Positions 33,364 through 53,147 of a stretch of 64,000 bases of DNA are shown here, piece by piece. Origin of the DNA: Punica granatum (lineage: Eukaryota > Streptophyta > Magnoliopsida > Myrtales > Lythraceae). Below the pieces are notes generated by a model. That model made no database searches and had not been told where the DNA came from. It worked only from the letters and a program-made list of their open reading frames with translations. The position numbers and the translations under genes were made by a program. The DNA lies in the NCBI RefSeq assembly GCF_007655135.1, contig NC_045133.1, forward strand, positions 26,633,845-26,697,844. Reading direction: 5' to 3'. Numbering within the stretch: the stretch's first letter is position 1; every line of letters begins with the position of its first letter.

Positions 33364-36300
33364 CTATGCCATCAATTGTGATGTGACCACCTGCAGGGTC
33401 CACGATCCTGAAGATGGTCTGTATAAGAGTCGATTTCCTGCTGCCGGTTCTCCCCACAATGCCCGTTTTCATCCCTCCCGGGAACTTGCATGAAATGCCC
33501 CCGAGTACAAGTGGCATGTGTGGGACATATCTAATCTTTACATAACAAAAGAAATAAAAATTTCAGTAGAGAACGGGCGAAAGCTCTTTTGGTGAATAAT
33601 TCCTGGTGATGCCTGTTATGCAGAAACCATATTTTATTTCATTCCACAGTTTTTTTCCTTAGGCATTTCAAGCAAAGACTGGATGGTGAAGCAAGCGTGA
33701 TTCTGTAATTGGACTTTCGCTGAAACAAAAGCACCCAAAAAAGTTATTTTGAAGAGAAGAATTTCCCGGTAACCTGCAGATGGTGAATATCAATCTCTCC
33801 AGTCGATGGCCAAGAACGTTCCGGCCGAGTCTCCTCAATCACAAGAGGAAGCTCGCTCATGATGGTAGTGTACTGAAGTATTCTCTCAGCTGATATTATA
33901 ATGTTCTCCATGGTACCAAGGCTCCATATGCCCAAGCTATTAACATGTCCATGCTAAGCCCGTATATAACATCTAATCCCGCAATAGCTTCAGAAGACGA
34001 AAGAAAACAAATCAAATCTGCCTTGATTTCATGCCTCTGTCGATACAATTATCGAGAAGGCAGCACGAGAATGCATCTACCTGGACTGATGAGACCCTCG
34101 GGAGCAGATACCAATAAAATCAAGCAGAAACCAAACATAATTGAAGATAACATATCTAAGCAAAGAGCAAGCCATTCCATAGCCCTGGCACTATGAAACT
34201 TCAGGAGAGAATAGTCAATTGAGAGCTTCACATTGGTCTCAATGAACCTTGATTCCTGATCAAAGCTCCTGATAGTGGTTGATCCTGCAATTGGTTCGGC
34301 GAAATGCTGTATCATTGGAGCTTTGTATACCCCGACCAACCTCGAGAGCTCCCAGGCTGAAGCTATGTAATATTCCTGCAAGATGGAAAAGTTCAGCACG
34401 CATCCATCGAACAATTAGGGCACAGATATTGAAAGGAAATAGCATAAAAGGGACCGTGGTAGGTTTACCTGATACCACAAAGAGGCAGCAACTACGGGGA
34501 TGCAAACTATGAAGACTTGCCAAGCGACCTGAGACACAACAATGACCCTGAGCAGCCGGATCAATATGAAGGCAAAGCCAGCAATCACATCTGGAATTCT
34601 AAGATCCAATGTACTTTGGTCAGTGGAAGCCTGAGAACAAAGAATGAAAAAGAAAAACGATCACGTCATGACGATCCAATCATGTGCAGACAGAACTGCG
34701 TGCCGCCTGGAAACAGGGACATCAAGCAATTTTTTAACTGACAACTTGTACTATGCTTCTTTTGATTTACCCATGAACATGCTTCAAAGATCAAAGGTGC
34801 TTACTCTGTTAAGGATTCGTCCGCTCGGGATAGTGTTGAAGAACGAAATGGGGGAACGGAAGATGCAGCGGTGCATTTTCTCAAAAAGCAGGGTGACAGT
34901 CTTGTAACCAGCATTTGTGCGAAGCATGGACCTCATTAGAACACAAAGCAAGCTCCCTATGGAAAAAGCAATGTACACAGGCATCACGGTGGACCACTGG
35001 ACTGCAGGCTTCGTGTCCATGGAAACTGGACTTGCCCAGGCCATCCAGTAATTGCTCAATATCTGGAGGCCTTGGAACATAACATGTCCGAGTAAAATGA
35101 AGGGCAGGAGTGCCCCGCCATAAGCTGTAGTTATGTATTTCCAGTAAACCGAGAATCCGATGCTGCCTTTCTCCCTCTCTTCTTCCTGGACAAGCTGCCC
35201 AGCCTTATCAAGCTTTTCAGTGGTTTGGATGTTTCCATTCTCTTTATTGACCGAGCTTCATGGGTCCACCCACAGTTGCATTCTCAATCTCCCCATCAAG
35301 ACCTTCAGATTCTGTCACTGCCTGCATAGAGCCAAGTCCCGACAGAGCCATTTCACGAGCGCCTACAAGTTCCATGAAATCTGTTCCTCCTTGGAGAATG
35401 TCATTTTATGTTCCTGCTTCTGTGATCTTACCATCTTTCATCACCTAACAATTACCTTGTTCAGTGCATTGGGTTCTTACGATCACAAATCACGAGAGTA
35501 CATGCAAAGGCAGTAACTCATGCTTTAACAAAAATTACTCGCAAGGATCAGATCAGCTACTGGCAAGAGCTCTACTTGATGAGTCACATAAATAACCGTT
35601 TTCGTACTTAACTGGCATAGCAAACATTCCTGTCATGAATAGACCCAGATCAGTATTCTTGACATCTATAATATATCTGATAATATACATCTTAGGAAAA
35701 AAGAAGAAGCTTTTACTAATCCTGAAAAATAACTCCCGTAATATTTGATTATCCTGTGCAAATAACAGTAAAACTAACAAAATGCAGGCAAAAAAATGAA
35801 TGCTAGTTTGTACCTTGAAAAGATGAGATACAGTATGCGCATCCACCGCACTGAACGGGTCCTCAAACAGACAGATGTCCACATCTTGATATAGGGCCTG
35901 AGCGATTTGTATTCTCTGTTTCTGTCCACCGCTCAGATTTATCCCCCTCTCTCCGATCACTGCCTGATCGACGAAAGATAGAACCTCCAAGTCCTCCAGA
36001 GAGCACTCTTCAAGAACTACCTCGTACCTCTCCCGATCCATCTCCTTACTGAGCAATATGTTGTCTTTGATCTACCCACTCTGTATCCAAGGAGACTGAG
36101 CTATGTAGGCTTTGGTTCCACAAAGCCGAACTGTCCCAGAAACTTTTGGCACTTCTCCAAGTATGCAAGAAAGAAGGCTTGATTTTCCGTGCCAACAGTC
36201 CCACAAACAGCAATTCTCATGCCTCGCCGCACCTTCAAGTTTATGTCCTTATGGGTGGGACCTTCAGAAGACGAGTCCCATGAAAAGCTCCCATTGGTTA

Positions 36301-37125
36301 TCTCAACTGCTGTATCTGTGGATGCCGGCGGCAGCCTCTCTATCACATCCTCCCGCAGATCATCGAGGTGGAGGAAGGAGGAGATCCTGTCGAGCGACAC
36401 CTTAGCCTGGATGATAACCAAGATCGTATCAGGGAGTTGGTAGATCGGTCCCTTGAGGATCCCAAACGTTGCGATAGAAGATAAGACTTTCCCAGACTCG
36501 AGCGGTATTCCCGTTGGCACGCAAGCACCAAATGTGGCCCCGGCAATAAAGGCCGGGGCCCTCCAAAAGACGAAGGTCGACAATGCATCCATGTAAATGT
36601 ATTTCTTCAACCACCCTTCCTCGATCCCTCTTAGTTCTTGTATTTTCGACGAGAACTTCATATCCCAAGCCTGGAGTTTAAGGATTTTCATGTTCCTTAG
36701 AATCTCGGAAGTCACCTTCATCTTCTTGTCCTTCAACTCCATTATGCTGCCCTGGTGCTTTTCCAGCAACGAGGCCAGAGGAAGGTTTATGAGTATCGCG
36801 AGGATGGTTGTAATGAAAGAAACGATAATAGCAAGCCCGAGATTCTTGTACAAGATCATTAGGGCGAGGGCCACTTTCAGAAGCAGCATCCAGGCTTCAT
36901 GTGTGTACCAGGCCAAATCCCCAACTCTCTCAGCACCTATAGACATGAAGTTATTTAACTCGCCACTCGTGTGACCCTGTTTCGAGCTGCAGGAAACTGT
37001 CAAGCCTTTCGACCAGAGCAGCTCAGACCCTGAAAGCTACACGGTGTAATCTAAAGCCCAACTGCCCCTGAAAGATAGTCTCAACAAGCTTTCAGACCAA
37101 AAAAGCAGAGAAAAGGAAGTACTTG

Positions 37126-38094
37126 TATGAAATCATTTGAGATGTGAAAATACACTAAGTACGAAAAAAAATTTACAAGTAGGATTATGCGAACTCAAAT
37201 TGGAAAACCACAAATATGAGAAACCAAACCTTATAACACATCAAAATAAGAGATCAAATTTAATAGAAAACCTAAAGAATTGGAAAACTTGAAATCGATC
37301 TAGTGGACAAGGCATTCAGCAGAAATAATCCCTGGAATACAATACCCATGAGAATAATCTCGACTGCCATAGAAGAACCCGACCTCAAAAAGAAGATAGA
37401 TTATAGAAGAACAAAATAGCGTTCGTTCCAAGTAATTGTAAATATTTGTTTGTCATACTGGATTTATAAAACATTTTGTATTATTTATATTTATTTATTT
37501 TATTTCAATTATTATAGTACCGAAATATAATGCAAGTTTTAATGTCTAGATAATCTATATATGTATTTACTATATATGTTAAAATATTAATTTATTATGT
37601 GATTATTAATTTAATAATTATCATTTAATAGGGTTTTTTTTTACTACATCTTTATAATAGGTAACCTAAAAAAGACAATGTCACACAGGTTTTGATTCTT
37701 CCCCTGCAGCATTACAGAAATTAATGCATTTTGAGAGAAAAATCAAATTAAGTTCTTCATTTAATTTTGTTACTATGATTCCAAGATTTCAAAGTATTAT
37801 AGCTAGCACGTTTAGTAATTATTGAAACTTTATAACTTAAATAAAACTCATAAATAAAAAAGATTATATATATATATATATATATTGTATACATTTGTAT
37901 CGCAGAGACAAGTTTTAAATCTTACATAATATCAAATAAATTAACTGCCCTTTCAAAAGTATATACGAGAATAATTAAAATTAAATTCCAAGAATTCAAT
38001 GGACAAAGCAAACCAATGCTAGCATCTAAAAAGTAATTTTAATCAACATATCAATCAATATATTTTTAGTAAATATTTAAATAAATGATATTTA
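37126..38094. other. AT-rich insert in ABCC pseudogene
   Basis: About 970 bp without similarity to the ABCC copies, interrupting exon 1 between YFLVSAF-like and YLSG-like coding. It is strongly AT-rich with an (AT)n tract near 37870. I could not find terminal repeats or a target duplication, so its nature is unknown. Confidence 0.6.
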
Positions 38095-38352
38095 CATAAC
38101 AGAACCCTTCTTTTACGGAGGCGTGTTGCCGCTGAGGTACTAGACAGAGGCGTCGATGAGGTAGGGTCCCACGTAGGATGCGACTGTGATAATGAGTACA
38201 TACAGCGCCGTGATTTGGATACCGTTCCATGCAAACGAATGACATCAGAGCCTTCACTAGGGTTAATGTTGTCAGTCCATTCCTTGGGACACCGCCCAAT
38301 TGGATTCAAAGTTTACTCTTGAAGTTCCGGAATCCCACGACAAGACTATCAC

Positions 38353-38353
38353 T

Positions 38354-38384
<31 letters not shown>

Positions 38385-38386
38385 GG
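38353..38386 (+). repeat. T11-G23 homopolymer tract
   Basis: Eleven T followed by twenty-three G inside decayed exon 1 of the left ABCC copy, where the intact copy has ordinary coding sequence. The length may be unreliable if it is an assembly problem. Confidence 0.9.
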
Positions 38387-39154
38387 ATGTCGTCAATCCA
38401 AGGCTTTCTTGTTGCCGAAGGCGATGAGAGGGCTAATCCAAGAGAATGTAAACTTGCTGAAAATGGCGGAGTTAGAGAAAGGAGTGACGGTGTCGCCTTC
38501 ACTGCTTTTGCTTAGACCCCGAATCTCCTTTCAGAAGGGGTTCTTTGAGGTTGACATCTCAGTCTCCAGCATCGGACTTGCCCAGGAATCCCACATAACA
38601 AAAGAACAAACCCGACAAGGCAGAAACAACATCTGATATGAAACTCCAAATTGGTGTGGAAATATTATAATTCCTGTACAGAAGAACGTCAGCGACAAAA
38701 AAAGTAACAGGATAGAGATATGAAGGCGAACAACCACAATCTCAGCATCAACAGGAACCTCCACAGGCTTAGGCCAGACATTCGGGATTGCAGATAAACA
38801 TAAGTTGTGTACCATGCTACTGTTCCAAGGACTAAATCGAAAAGGGTCACCAGGTTCTCATCAGACTAGCCGATTTTGTACCAAAAGAAGTAGCTCAATA
38901 GACACAATACGAGATTAAGCACCGAAACTGAGACAGCAGAATGGAGTCATCCTGTGGTACAGGAATCTTGTCGTGCTGCAACCATCCTTTGAGCCATCAC
39001 CACTTCCAAATCTCCAGCGCATCCACGTGGCAAAGAGACCAAGAAGTAGGGTGACGGGCAGAAAAGACGAAATCCCACCAAGGAGGACAATCTTCAAGAG
39101 GAAATCACTTCTGGGAAACAATAAGGAAGCTGAGAAATTTGTGAAAAGATCCAT

Positions 39155-40257
39155 CGTTGTGAGGAACAGGAGTGCTCTGCTTATTGTTCAACACGGGGCG
39201 GCTGTTGTGTGGGAAAAGCTTATCAATGCTCTCGCTTACATATTAAAGGAGATCAAGGGAGTCCCAAAATAATGGAAAGGAACTCCTTGGAATTGCCAAG
39301 TAATGTCGGGGAAATAAAATCTAAATCACTTGCCATTTCTTGGTAGAGCAAATGAAACATATTCTCTTCGTTCTTCTTTCTTGTTTGGAAGCTAATACAC
39401 AGTTCATTTCTTACCATACAACGCATGTCCAAATATTGTATTGGAGAGTATTCTCGTACCCGGTGTCCTGATGGGACGTCATAAAATTCATCTGTATTTG
39501 GCTGTGCTCTCCCAAAGTGGGAATTGTCGATAAACTGCTACGTTTATACCTGACTACCACAAACTTCCATATTGATAGCATCATAATGCAGATTCCTTCT
39601 ATGAATATCAGTTCACACATCACTAATTCAAAACTTCCTTCTAGGATACCTTATTATTATTAAGAAGCTAAAATATCCTTCTGATGTTATCCTCGAAATT
39701 TTCAATTTCAATTTTACTTAAAAAATTTTCTAAAAATGTAGAGGACTCCAAAATTAAATCATACGTTCATCTATTTTATATATTTAATTATACATACACA
39801 ATGATTCGACAAGGTAATATTTTTTCCTTTATTTTTTTATTCAAAAATTTATATGGTAGTCATTTGTTAGTTATTACCAAAGATATAGAGAGACAGAGAT
39901 GCTTCTGGACGAGAATGAGAAAGAAGAAATTTATCGAATTTTAATTTTGGAAACTAATAGACAAGAGTAACTGGAGGTCTGTCTTGCAAGATAAATAAAG
40001 ACTGCTTGAAATAAATATACACTGTGAAAATGATGGATTAGCCATAAATTGGCTGGAAATAATCCAGCCTATTTCATTCTTTAATTTTCCAATTAATGAC
40101 TCTCCTTTGTTATCTATTGATTATCTATTTATAATATCAACTTCATACTTCTTCTAATAAATATTATATCATCTCTTTTATTCTAAAAATTTGTCGAATA
40201 TTTCTACTCTTCTTTCCGAAACCTCTTTTTTCTTTTTCTTTTTCAAATTTTACTTTA
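39155..40257. other. Intergenic, no gene recognised
   Basis: Upstream region of the left ABCC pseudogene and AT-rich spacer. Short frames here have no similarity to a known family. Confidence 0.5.
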
Positions 40258-40500
40258 CTAGGGCCCGGTTTCTGTCCACGCATTGCCGTGGATAAAGGCA
40301 ATCCTTTGATGGATTATATAGTAATTAACTGTATGCAATAATTCATGATCTAAATGATACACATTGTGAGTACATATTAATTCAGTGAAGAATAAGAAGA
40401 TGATGACAGCATTGGAAGATGACTTTACCCCCATAATATCTCTTGTGACTCGCACATGTTTGAGTGAGTAAATTAGATTCAATTTTATAATATTGAGTGA
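40258..40500 (-). mobile_element. Small Helitron-like element
   Basis: On the minus strand it ends with the hairpin CCACGGCAATGCGTGG, then a short spacer and CTAG followed by T (40258-40261), the Helitron 3' pattern. A candidate start is TCACTCAATATT preceded by A at 40501, giving 243 bp. The 3' end is convincing; the 5' end is a guess. Confidence 0.55.
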
Positions 40501-40603
40501 TCAAAGTGACATCAAAGAAATTTCAGCGGGCAAAGTGTCACGGAGCACAAACTTTGACAGCCAAACTGTCTATTCCCCTCAAATAGGGCTGTTTCGACAT
40601 CAA

Positions 40604-43600
40604 TCAGTGCTCGAAGGTGGAATTCGACCTCATGGAATACTCCATGACAAGCTGGGAGAAGAGCGAGGACTTGTCCTCGAGTAATCTCTTTGGTGAGTCA
40701 TACTCACAAACAAGCCCTGCAACAGCCAAAACTTACATAAGACTTCGTGAATTGTCTTTTCAAATGAACAAACCAAAATGCCTTGAAAAAATAAAAAAGA
40801 ACGATAATAACACCATGAAAACCAGAAACCACTGACCATGATCTAAGTGAAGAACAGTATCGCTGTTGAGAATGGAAGTTATCCGATTGGCAATAGTTAT
40901 GACCGTACAATCGGTGAAGTGCTCCTTAAGTGTTTGCTGGATCAGATTATCTGGGGGTGTATCAACCGAAGCAGTGGCCTCATCAAGAGCAAAGATTTTT
41001 CTTTTCTTTAGAAGGACACGTCCAAGGCAGACGAGTTGTCTCTGCCCCATGCTCCAGTTCTCCCCATTCTCCAACACTGCAATATGATAGCAAAGTAAAC
41101 ATTATGCTCACACGGGAAAGAATTGCCTGCTGATTTAGGTTGTAATGCTGAATTGCCTGAATGATATTATACACAAAGTGGATAAAATATCTACTGCTGG
41201 AATCTACTTAGTAAACTGAAATTCCAGGCGAATCTGTTACGGAGTACCCATTCAAGTGAGTTCCAACAAAAAGCAATGCGATTTGTGATTTATCTCACCG
41301 GAGCAGAGCAAACAGAGCATGAAACAACAATAAAAAAGATGAATAATACTTGCAGAATCAAGTTTTCCTTCCTTCTTCCGAACTTCTTCTCCGAGTTGGC
41401 ACTTATCAAGAACCTAGAAATTTAGCAAAGATGTAAGAAAATTTATCTGTATTCGTTATCATCGATAGAGAGGTTCTGAAGATGAGATCACAGAACAGAC
41501 CTCCCAAATCTGCTCATCCGTAAACTCTTCAAGAGAGTCAAGGTTGCTTTTTACTGTCCCTTCAAACATGGTTGGGTCCTGCGGGATAATGCTCAATCTC
41601 GACCTTAGATCATGCACCCCAATCGAACATATGTCGATGCCATCAATAGTGATGTGGCCTCCAGCGTGGTCAACAATTCTGAAGAGCGTTTGTATAAGAG
41701 TTGATTTCCCGCTGCCCGTTCTACCCACAATGCCTGTCTTCATCCCTCCCAGGAATGTGCATGAAATGCCCCTTAGAACGAGCGGCATGTGAGGGGCATA
41801 TCTAACCTGTATATAACAAAAGAAAGACAATTAAAATTCTACTTGTTCTGCAGAATTTTTTCTTTTGGGTCTTGATAGATGTTTAACTGAAAATCCAGTT
41901 GAAAGAGTATGTAAAGAGAGAATTTTCTCAGTACCTGCAGATTTTGGATGCTAATCTCTCCATGTGATGGCCAAGATCGTTCGGGACAATTCTTCTCTAT
42001 TACTAGAGGAGGATCACTCGGGATATTAGTGTACTGAAGTATCCTCTCAACTGTTATGATTTTGTTCTCCATAGTGCAAAGGCTCCATACCACCTAAACT
42101 TGTAACATGTTCAAATTAAGCCCGTCTGTAGCAGCTAAAACCCGCGATAACTTCAGAAGAGAAAAGAAAATGCATTACATTGGCGTCTTTGTAACCCTTC
42201 TTTAATTCTAACCAACAAAGGCAGCATGAGAAGAACAATTTACCTGGATCAATGAATCCCTCGGGAATAGATATCGAGAAAATCAAGGAGAAACCAAACA
42301 TGAGCGAAGACAGCACATCTAAGCGAAAACAGAGCCATTCCATAGCTCCCGCTAAATGGAGTTTTGGGTGAGAATACCCATCAGAGAGCACCACATTCGT
42401 TTGGCAGAACCTTGATTCCTGATCAAAACTCCTGATAGTGGTGGCACCTGCTATTTGTTTCGGCAAAATATTGTATCACTGGAGCCTTGCATTCCCCAAC
42501 CAACCTCGAGAGTTCTCGAGCTGCTGCTATATAATATTGCTGCAAATGCAAAAGTTTCAGACAAATTCCATGTTGATTAGAGGATGAGTATATGAACTAA
42601 AAGAAACAGCTCGGAAAGGGTGCAAAACTATTACCTGATACCACACAGAAGCCGCAACTATAGGGATAAAAGCTATGAACACTTGCCATGCAACTTGAGA
42701 CATCACACCAATGACGAAGAAGAGTTGGATCAATGAGAAGGCAAATGCACCAACCATATATGGAACATTCATATCGACCGCACTTTGGTCTGTGGAAGCC
42801 TGAAAAGAAAGGATGGAACACGAGAATATAATTCAGGATGAAAAGTCCACTTCAGCTACTATTGAAGTGCAAGTGGAACAAGGAATAACATGAAGTGAGC
42901 AAACGATACTATGGCTGGGTTAGAGGCAAACAAGACCGAAAACTAGAAAATCTCAGATAACTTGTGACATATCGGATACAGTATTTAGCAAAAATTTTCA
43001 CTTGTGCCAACAAAAACTGTTAAATCATTATCTAACGGATCATGTAATCACCGTATTTATGCTTAATGAAAACATGTTTTAAGTCACTTACTCTGTTGAG
43101 AATCCGTCCACTAGGGGTAGAGTCGAAGAACGACATGGGAACACGGAAAATGCAGTGATGCATCTTATCAAAGAGCAGAGCGGCGGTCTTGAACAGAGCA
43201 GTGGCTAGGAAAGTGGACCTTACGAGAAAGCATAAGGAACTCCCAATGGCCGAAGTAACATACACGAGCAAGAGAGTGGACCCCGGGACTGCAGGCTTGA
43301 CATCGGGAGAGACGGGAGTTGCCCAGGCCATCCAAAAATTACCCCCTATCTGGAAGCCTTGGAACAGGACCTGCGCCATTAAAACAAAGGGCACAAGGGC
43401 CCTGCCGTTGGCTGTAGTTATGTATTTCCAGTAAACCGGAAAACCTACATGGCCTTTCTCTCTCTCTTCTTCCTGGATGAGTTGTCCAGCTTTACCAATT
43501 GATTCGGCATTCGGGACATTTCCGATCTGTATCTTCTCCGGAACCTTTGCAGGACCCGCCTCAGTACTACGGTCAATATTCCTACTTGATCCTTCATATT

Positions 43601-46416
43601 CTGTTGCTGCCTGTGCAAAGCCGAGCCCCAACAGAGCTGTCTTATGTGCACCCACAAGTTCCATGGAATCTGTTCCTGATCGAAGAATATCATCATATTT
43701 TCCTGCTTCTATAATCTTACCATCTTTCATCACCTGACAAACATTTTCATTTTATTCAGTGCAATGATTATTACTATCACAAGAGTAGATAGACAGTTAT
43801 TCATCTAATGTAAAATTTACTCACCAATATCAGATCAGCTGCAGGCAAGAGCTCTCCTTGATGCGTCACATAAATCACTGTTTTCGTACTTAAATGTCCC
43901 AGCAAACATTCCTGTCATGGATAGACTCACATCAGTATTTATGATATAATTTCCACTTTCCATTGAAATTTGTGAGTTAATTAGGCAAAAAAAATTATGA
44001 ATTAATTAGAACGGGAGAAAAGCTTGTTTTTACCTTAAAAAGATGAGATCCACTATGAGCGTCCACGGCACTAAAAGGATCATCAAACAGATAGATATCC
44101 GCATCTTGATATAGGGCCCGAGCAATTTGTATTCTCTGCTTCTGTCCGCCACTCAGATTTACACCTCTCTCGCCGATTACTGTCTGATCACCAAAAGAGA
44201 GAATCTCCAAGTCCTTCTTCAGACAACATGCTTCCAGAACCCTCTCGTACCTCTCCCGATCCATCTCCTTACCAAACAATATGTTGTCTTCAATATTCCC
44301 GCTCTGTATCCACGGGGACTGAGCTACATAGGCTTTGGTCCCACATAGCCGAACTATACCAGAAACCTTTGGGACTTCCCCAAGTATGCAAGACAGAAGG
44401 CTTGATTTTCCTGAGCCTACAGTCCCACAAACAGCGACTCTCATGCCTTGTTGCACCTTCAAGTTTATGTCCATCAGAGTGAGACCTGAGGAAGAAGACG
44501 GGTCCCACGAAAAGTTTCCATCAAATATCTCGACTGCTGTATCTGTGGACCCAGGTGGCAACCTCTCTATCCCTTCCTTCTGCAGGTCATCAAGGTGGAG
44601 GAAGGAGGCAATCCTGTCAAGCGACACCTTAGTCTGAATGATCATCGAAATTGTATCGGGAAGCTTGTAGATTGGTTCCTTGAGGATCCTAAATGTTGCT
44701 AGGGCAGATAAGATCTTTCCGGATTGAGCGGTATTCCCATCAGCATGCACGTAACAAACGTGGCCACCGAAACAAAGACGGGGGACACCCAGAAGACAAA
44801 GTTCATCAATGCACGAGTATAAACAAACTTCTTCAACCACCCTGCCTCGGTCCCCCTCAGTTCTCTTATTTCTGACAAGAACTTCATCTCCCATGCATAA
44901 AGTTTAAGGATCCTCATGTTCTTTAGAATCTCTGAAGTTGCCTTCATCCGCTTGTCTTTGATTTCATCAACCTTTCCTGGAAATTTTTCTGCAACGAGGC
45001 CAAGGGAAGGTTTAGGAGCATCACTAGGATAGTTGTCACAAGTGATGCGATTGCAGCAAGCCCTAGATTCTTGTACAAGATGATCAGGGCAAGAGTGACT
45101 TGTAGAAGCATCATCCAGGGGTCGTGCATGTACCAGACAAAGTCCCCAACCCTCTCAGCATCTACGGACATGAAGTTAATAATCTCGCCACTCGTGTGGC
45201 CCTGTTTTGAGTGGCACGAAAGTGTCAGGCCCTTCTCGTAGATCATGGCAACAAGAACCGCACGGGCCCTGATGCTCACTTTCTCCAACTTAAAGAACCA
45301 CTGTCTCTGAGAAATGCACTCAACAAATTTTCTGGCCAAGAAGGCAGAAACGAGGAAGTAGTCCTCATTCTCAAATGCGCGTTGCCCGCTGAGGTACTGA
45401 ACGAAGGTATCGATGAGGTAGGGGCCCACATAGGAAGCCACTGCGTAAAGGAGAGCACACAGGGCTGTGACGAGGATTTCTTTCCACTCAAATAAGATCA
45501 GAGCCTTCACTAGTCTAAATGTGGTCAGGCCGTTACTAGGGCCATGACCCAATTGAATGTGGAGCTTACTCTTGAACTTCTGGCATGCCCCAACAAGACT
45601 ATCGTCAGAGTCAAGCTGTGGAACATCCTCGAGGTCCAAGATTTTCTTGTTCCCCAAGGCGATGAGAGGGCTCAGCCAAGAGAACGTAAACTTTCCAAAA
45701 ATGCTGGCTTCGGAGTAAGGAGTTACGGTTTCAGCCCCCCGGCTTTTGCTTAACCCCGAAGCTTCATAGGATCTAGTACTACCGCTACGGTTGGAAGTGC
45801 CATTGATAAGGGGTACTTTTAGGTGGGCATCACTGTCATCTCCCTTGAATTTGCCCAAGAACCCCACATAGCAGAAGAAAAACCCCAACACAACGGAAAC
45901 TCGGTCGGATATGAAACTCCAAACAGGTAGGGAGACATGATATTTCTTGTACATAAGAAAGTCTATAACCAAGAAATAACCGGAAATAGATAAGAAGAAA
46001 CCCCACCAGACTCTCAGCAACAGCGGCAACTTCAAGTTCGACTCACTGCTACCTGAAAAACATCTATGCAGGTAAACACAGACTGCACCCCAGGCAACTG
46101 TTCTAACAGCCAAATTGACAAGTGTCACCAGGTTCTCATCAGACCAGCCATTTCTATACGAAAAGAAGTAGCTCAAGAGACAGAATACGAGATTAAGCAC
46201 TGATAGACCAAGACAGCAGAACAGAGCCACCCTATGGTACTAGAACTTAGTCCTATCTCGGCCGCCCTTTGAGTTGTCACCAGCTCCTAGAAGACTCAAT
46301 CTCCGGCACACCCACAACCACCACACCAACAGCCTCAGCAGCAGAACAAAGTGCAGCGAAGCCAAAAACCCACGAAGGGAACCAGTCTGAAAGAAAAAAC
46401 CCCTACCTAGGAGCAT
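40604..46416 (-). pseudogene. ABCC transporter pseudogene (middle copy)
   Basis: Middle member of the MRP-type array, very similar to the intact gene on its right. Exon 1 spans about 46416-44034. Exons 2-10 lie near 43826-43913, 43092-43735, 42634-42801, 42244-42541, 41937-42148, 41502-41808, 41354-41414, 40840-41077 and 40604-40713. Nucleotide-binding motifs are still intact ([33 protein letters not shown]). Lesions: the first dozen codons are replaced, a TAG near 46242 (KF stop YHR where the intact copy has KLLYHR), one-base deletions near 44960 and 44730, a one-base insertion near 42449 in exon 5, and a frame break in exon 6 near 42110. These lesions make a functional product very unlikely, and the good overall similarity says inactivation is fairly recent. 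Confidence 0.85.
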
Positions 46417-47314
46417 TAGCGATGTAACCTGTTCTGCTTCCCGTATTCGTTAGCGATGTTTTCTGCTTCAGTTTTAGCGAGGAAGTAACAGTTTTACAGA
46501 ACAGAGGAGCAAAGCAAACAACAATTCATGACATATCACTGAGCCAAAAGAACGTGACTCATCAAGCAAACAAGGCAATTTAGCTTTCCAGTTGAGTTCT
46601 TTTACCTTAGTAGCGCTGCAGTATTCCTTGAAACGAGAGTCATATTCCAACATATCGACCTTGAAGAGTTAGAGATTGTTGTTGATCTCTTGAGTTAGAG
46701 TCAGACTAAATGCTTCAAACCACGGAGCACAGCAGCTTGAAAGGTAAGTAAACAGAGAGGAAGAAGAACAAGATTAGTATTTAGCACTGAGATCTCGGAC
46801 TGTCTGTGGAAGATGTAGCCCTTAGAGAGGAGATGCTTTATGATCCACAATGCCACGAAGCCTCTGGCACCCATGACACACTCATTCTCCTTCTCCATTG
46901 GTATATTACTGTCTATTTTGGTGAATGGTGCTACACTGCATAAATAGACTGAGTGGCTAGGAAATATCATCTGACATAAATTCTTAGGCTGTATTATCGG
47001 CATTGTCAACGTGCAAATCTTAACAGGCAGGTTGTGTGCAAACCCGAAGTTTACACAATATCAAAGAGCTCATACTGGAAGACTTTGATCAACTATAGAG
47101 ACCATAGAATGGATTATGACATTCCTGAGAAGCTACAAGGCCCTATTGTACAACGGTAACGCACATAGATGAGTAAATTAATTAGCTACATATTCTACAC
47201 TTGCTACTCAAAATTTAAACATTAAAATTCCTCAAATTCCAACATCCTAAACTCCATTCGATTTTTCTTCTTCATCATCAATGAGGGTTGTTTCCAAATC
47301 AATCAATGCTCAAA
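46417..47314. other. Spacer between middle and right ABCC
   Basis: About 0.9 kb that should contain the promoter of the middle copy and the 3' end of the right one. Apart from the reductase-like fragment, nothing is recognised. Confidence 0.5.
46796..46898 (-). pseudogene. Orphan first exon, CCR-like reductase
   Basis: 34 codons from an ATG at 46898 resemble the N-terminal Rossmann motif of cinnamoyl-CoA-reductase-like short-chain dehydrogenases. They read VMGARGFVALWIIKHLLSKGY where the family has VTGAGGF(V/I)ASW(V/L)(V/I)K-LLLSKGY. The TGAGG NADP-binding turn is damaged to MGARG. No later exons are visible between this point and the ABCC genes, so it is a stranded fragment. Confidence 0.6.
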
Positions 47315-53063
<5,749 letters not shown>

Positions 53064-53135
53064 TTTTTGGGCTTATTGAGAAATGGGTGTGCGCTAATTG
53101 GGAGTGTGTGTTAACTGCCTTAGCTTTGGTTCCTG

Positions 53136-53147
53136 GTTATATATGCA
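53136..53147 (-). promoter_or_regulatory. TATA box of intact ABCC gene
   Basis: GCATATATAACC on the minus strand lies about 75-85 bp upstream of the ATG at 53063. A GA-rich microsatellite (GGGA/GGAGG units, about 53284-53310) lies further upstream. Confidence 0.55.
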
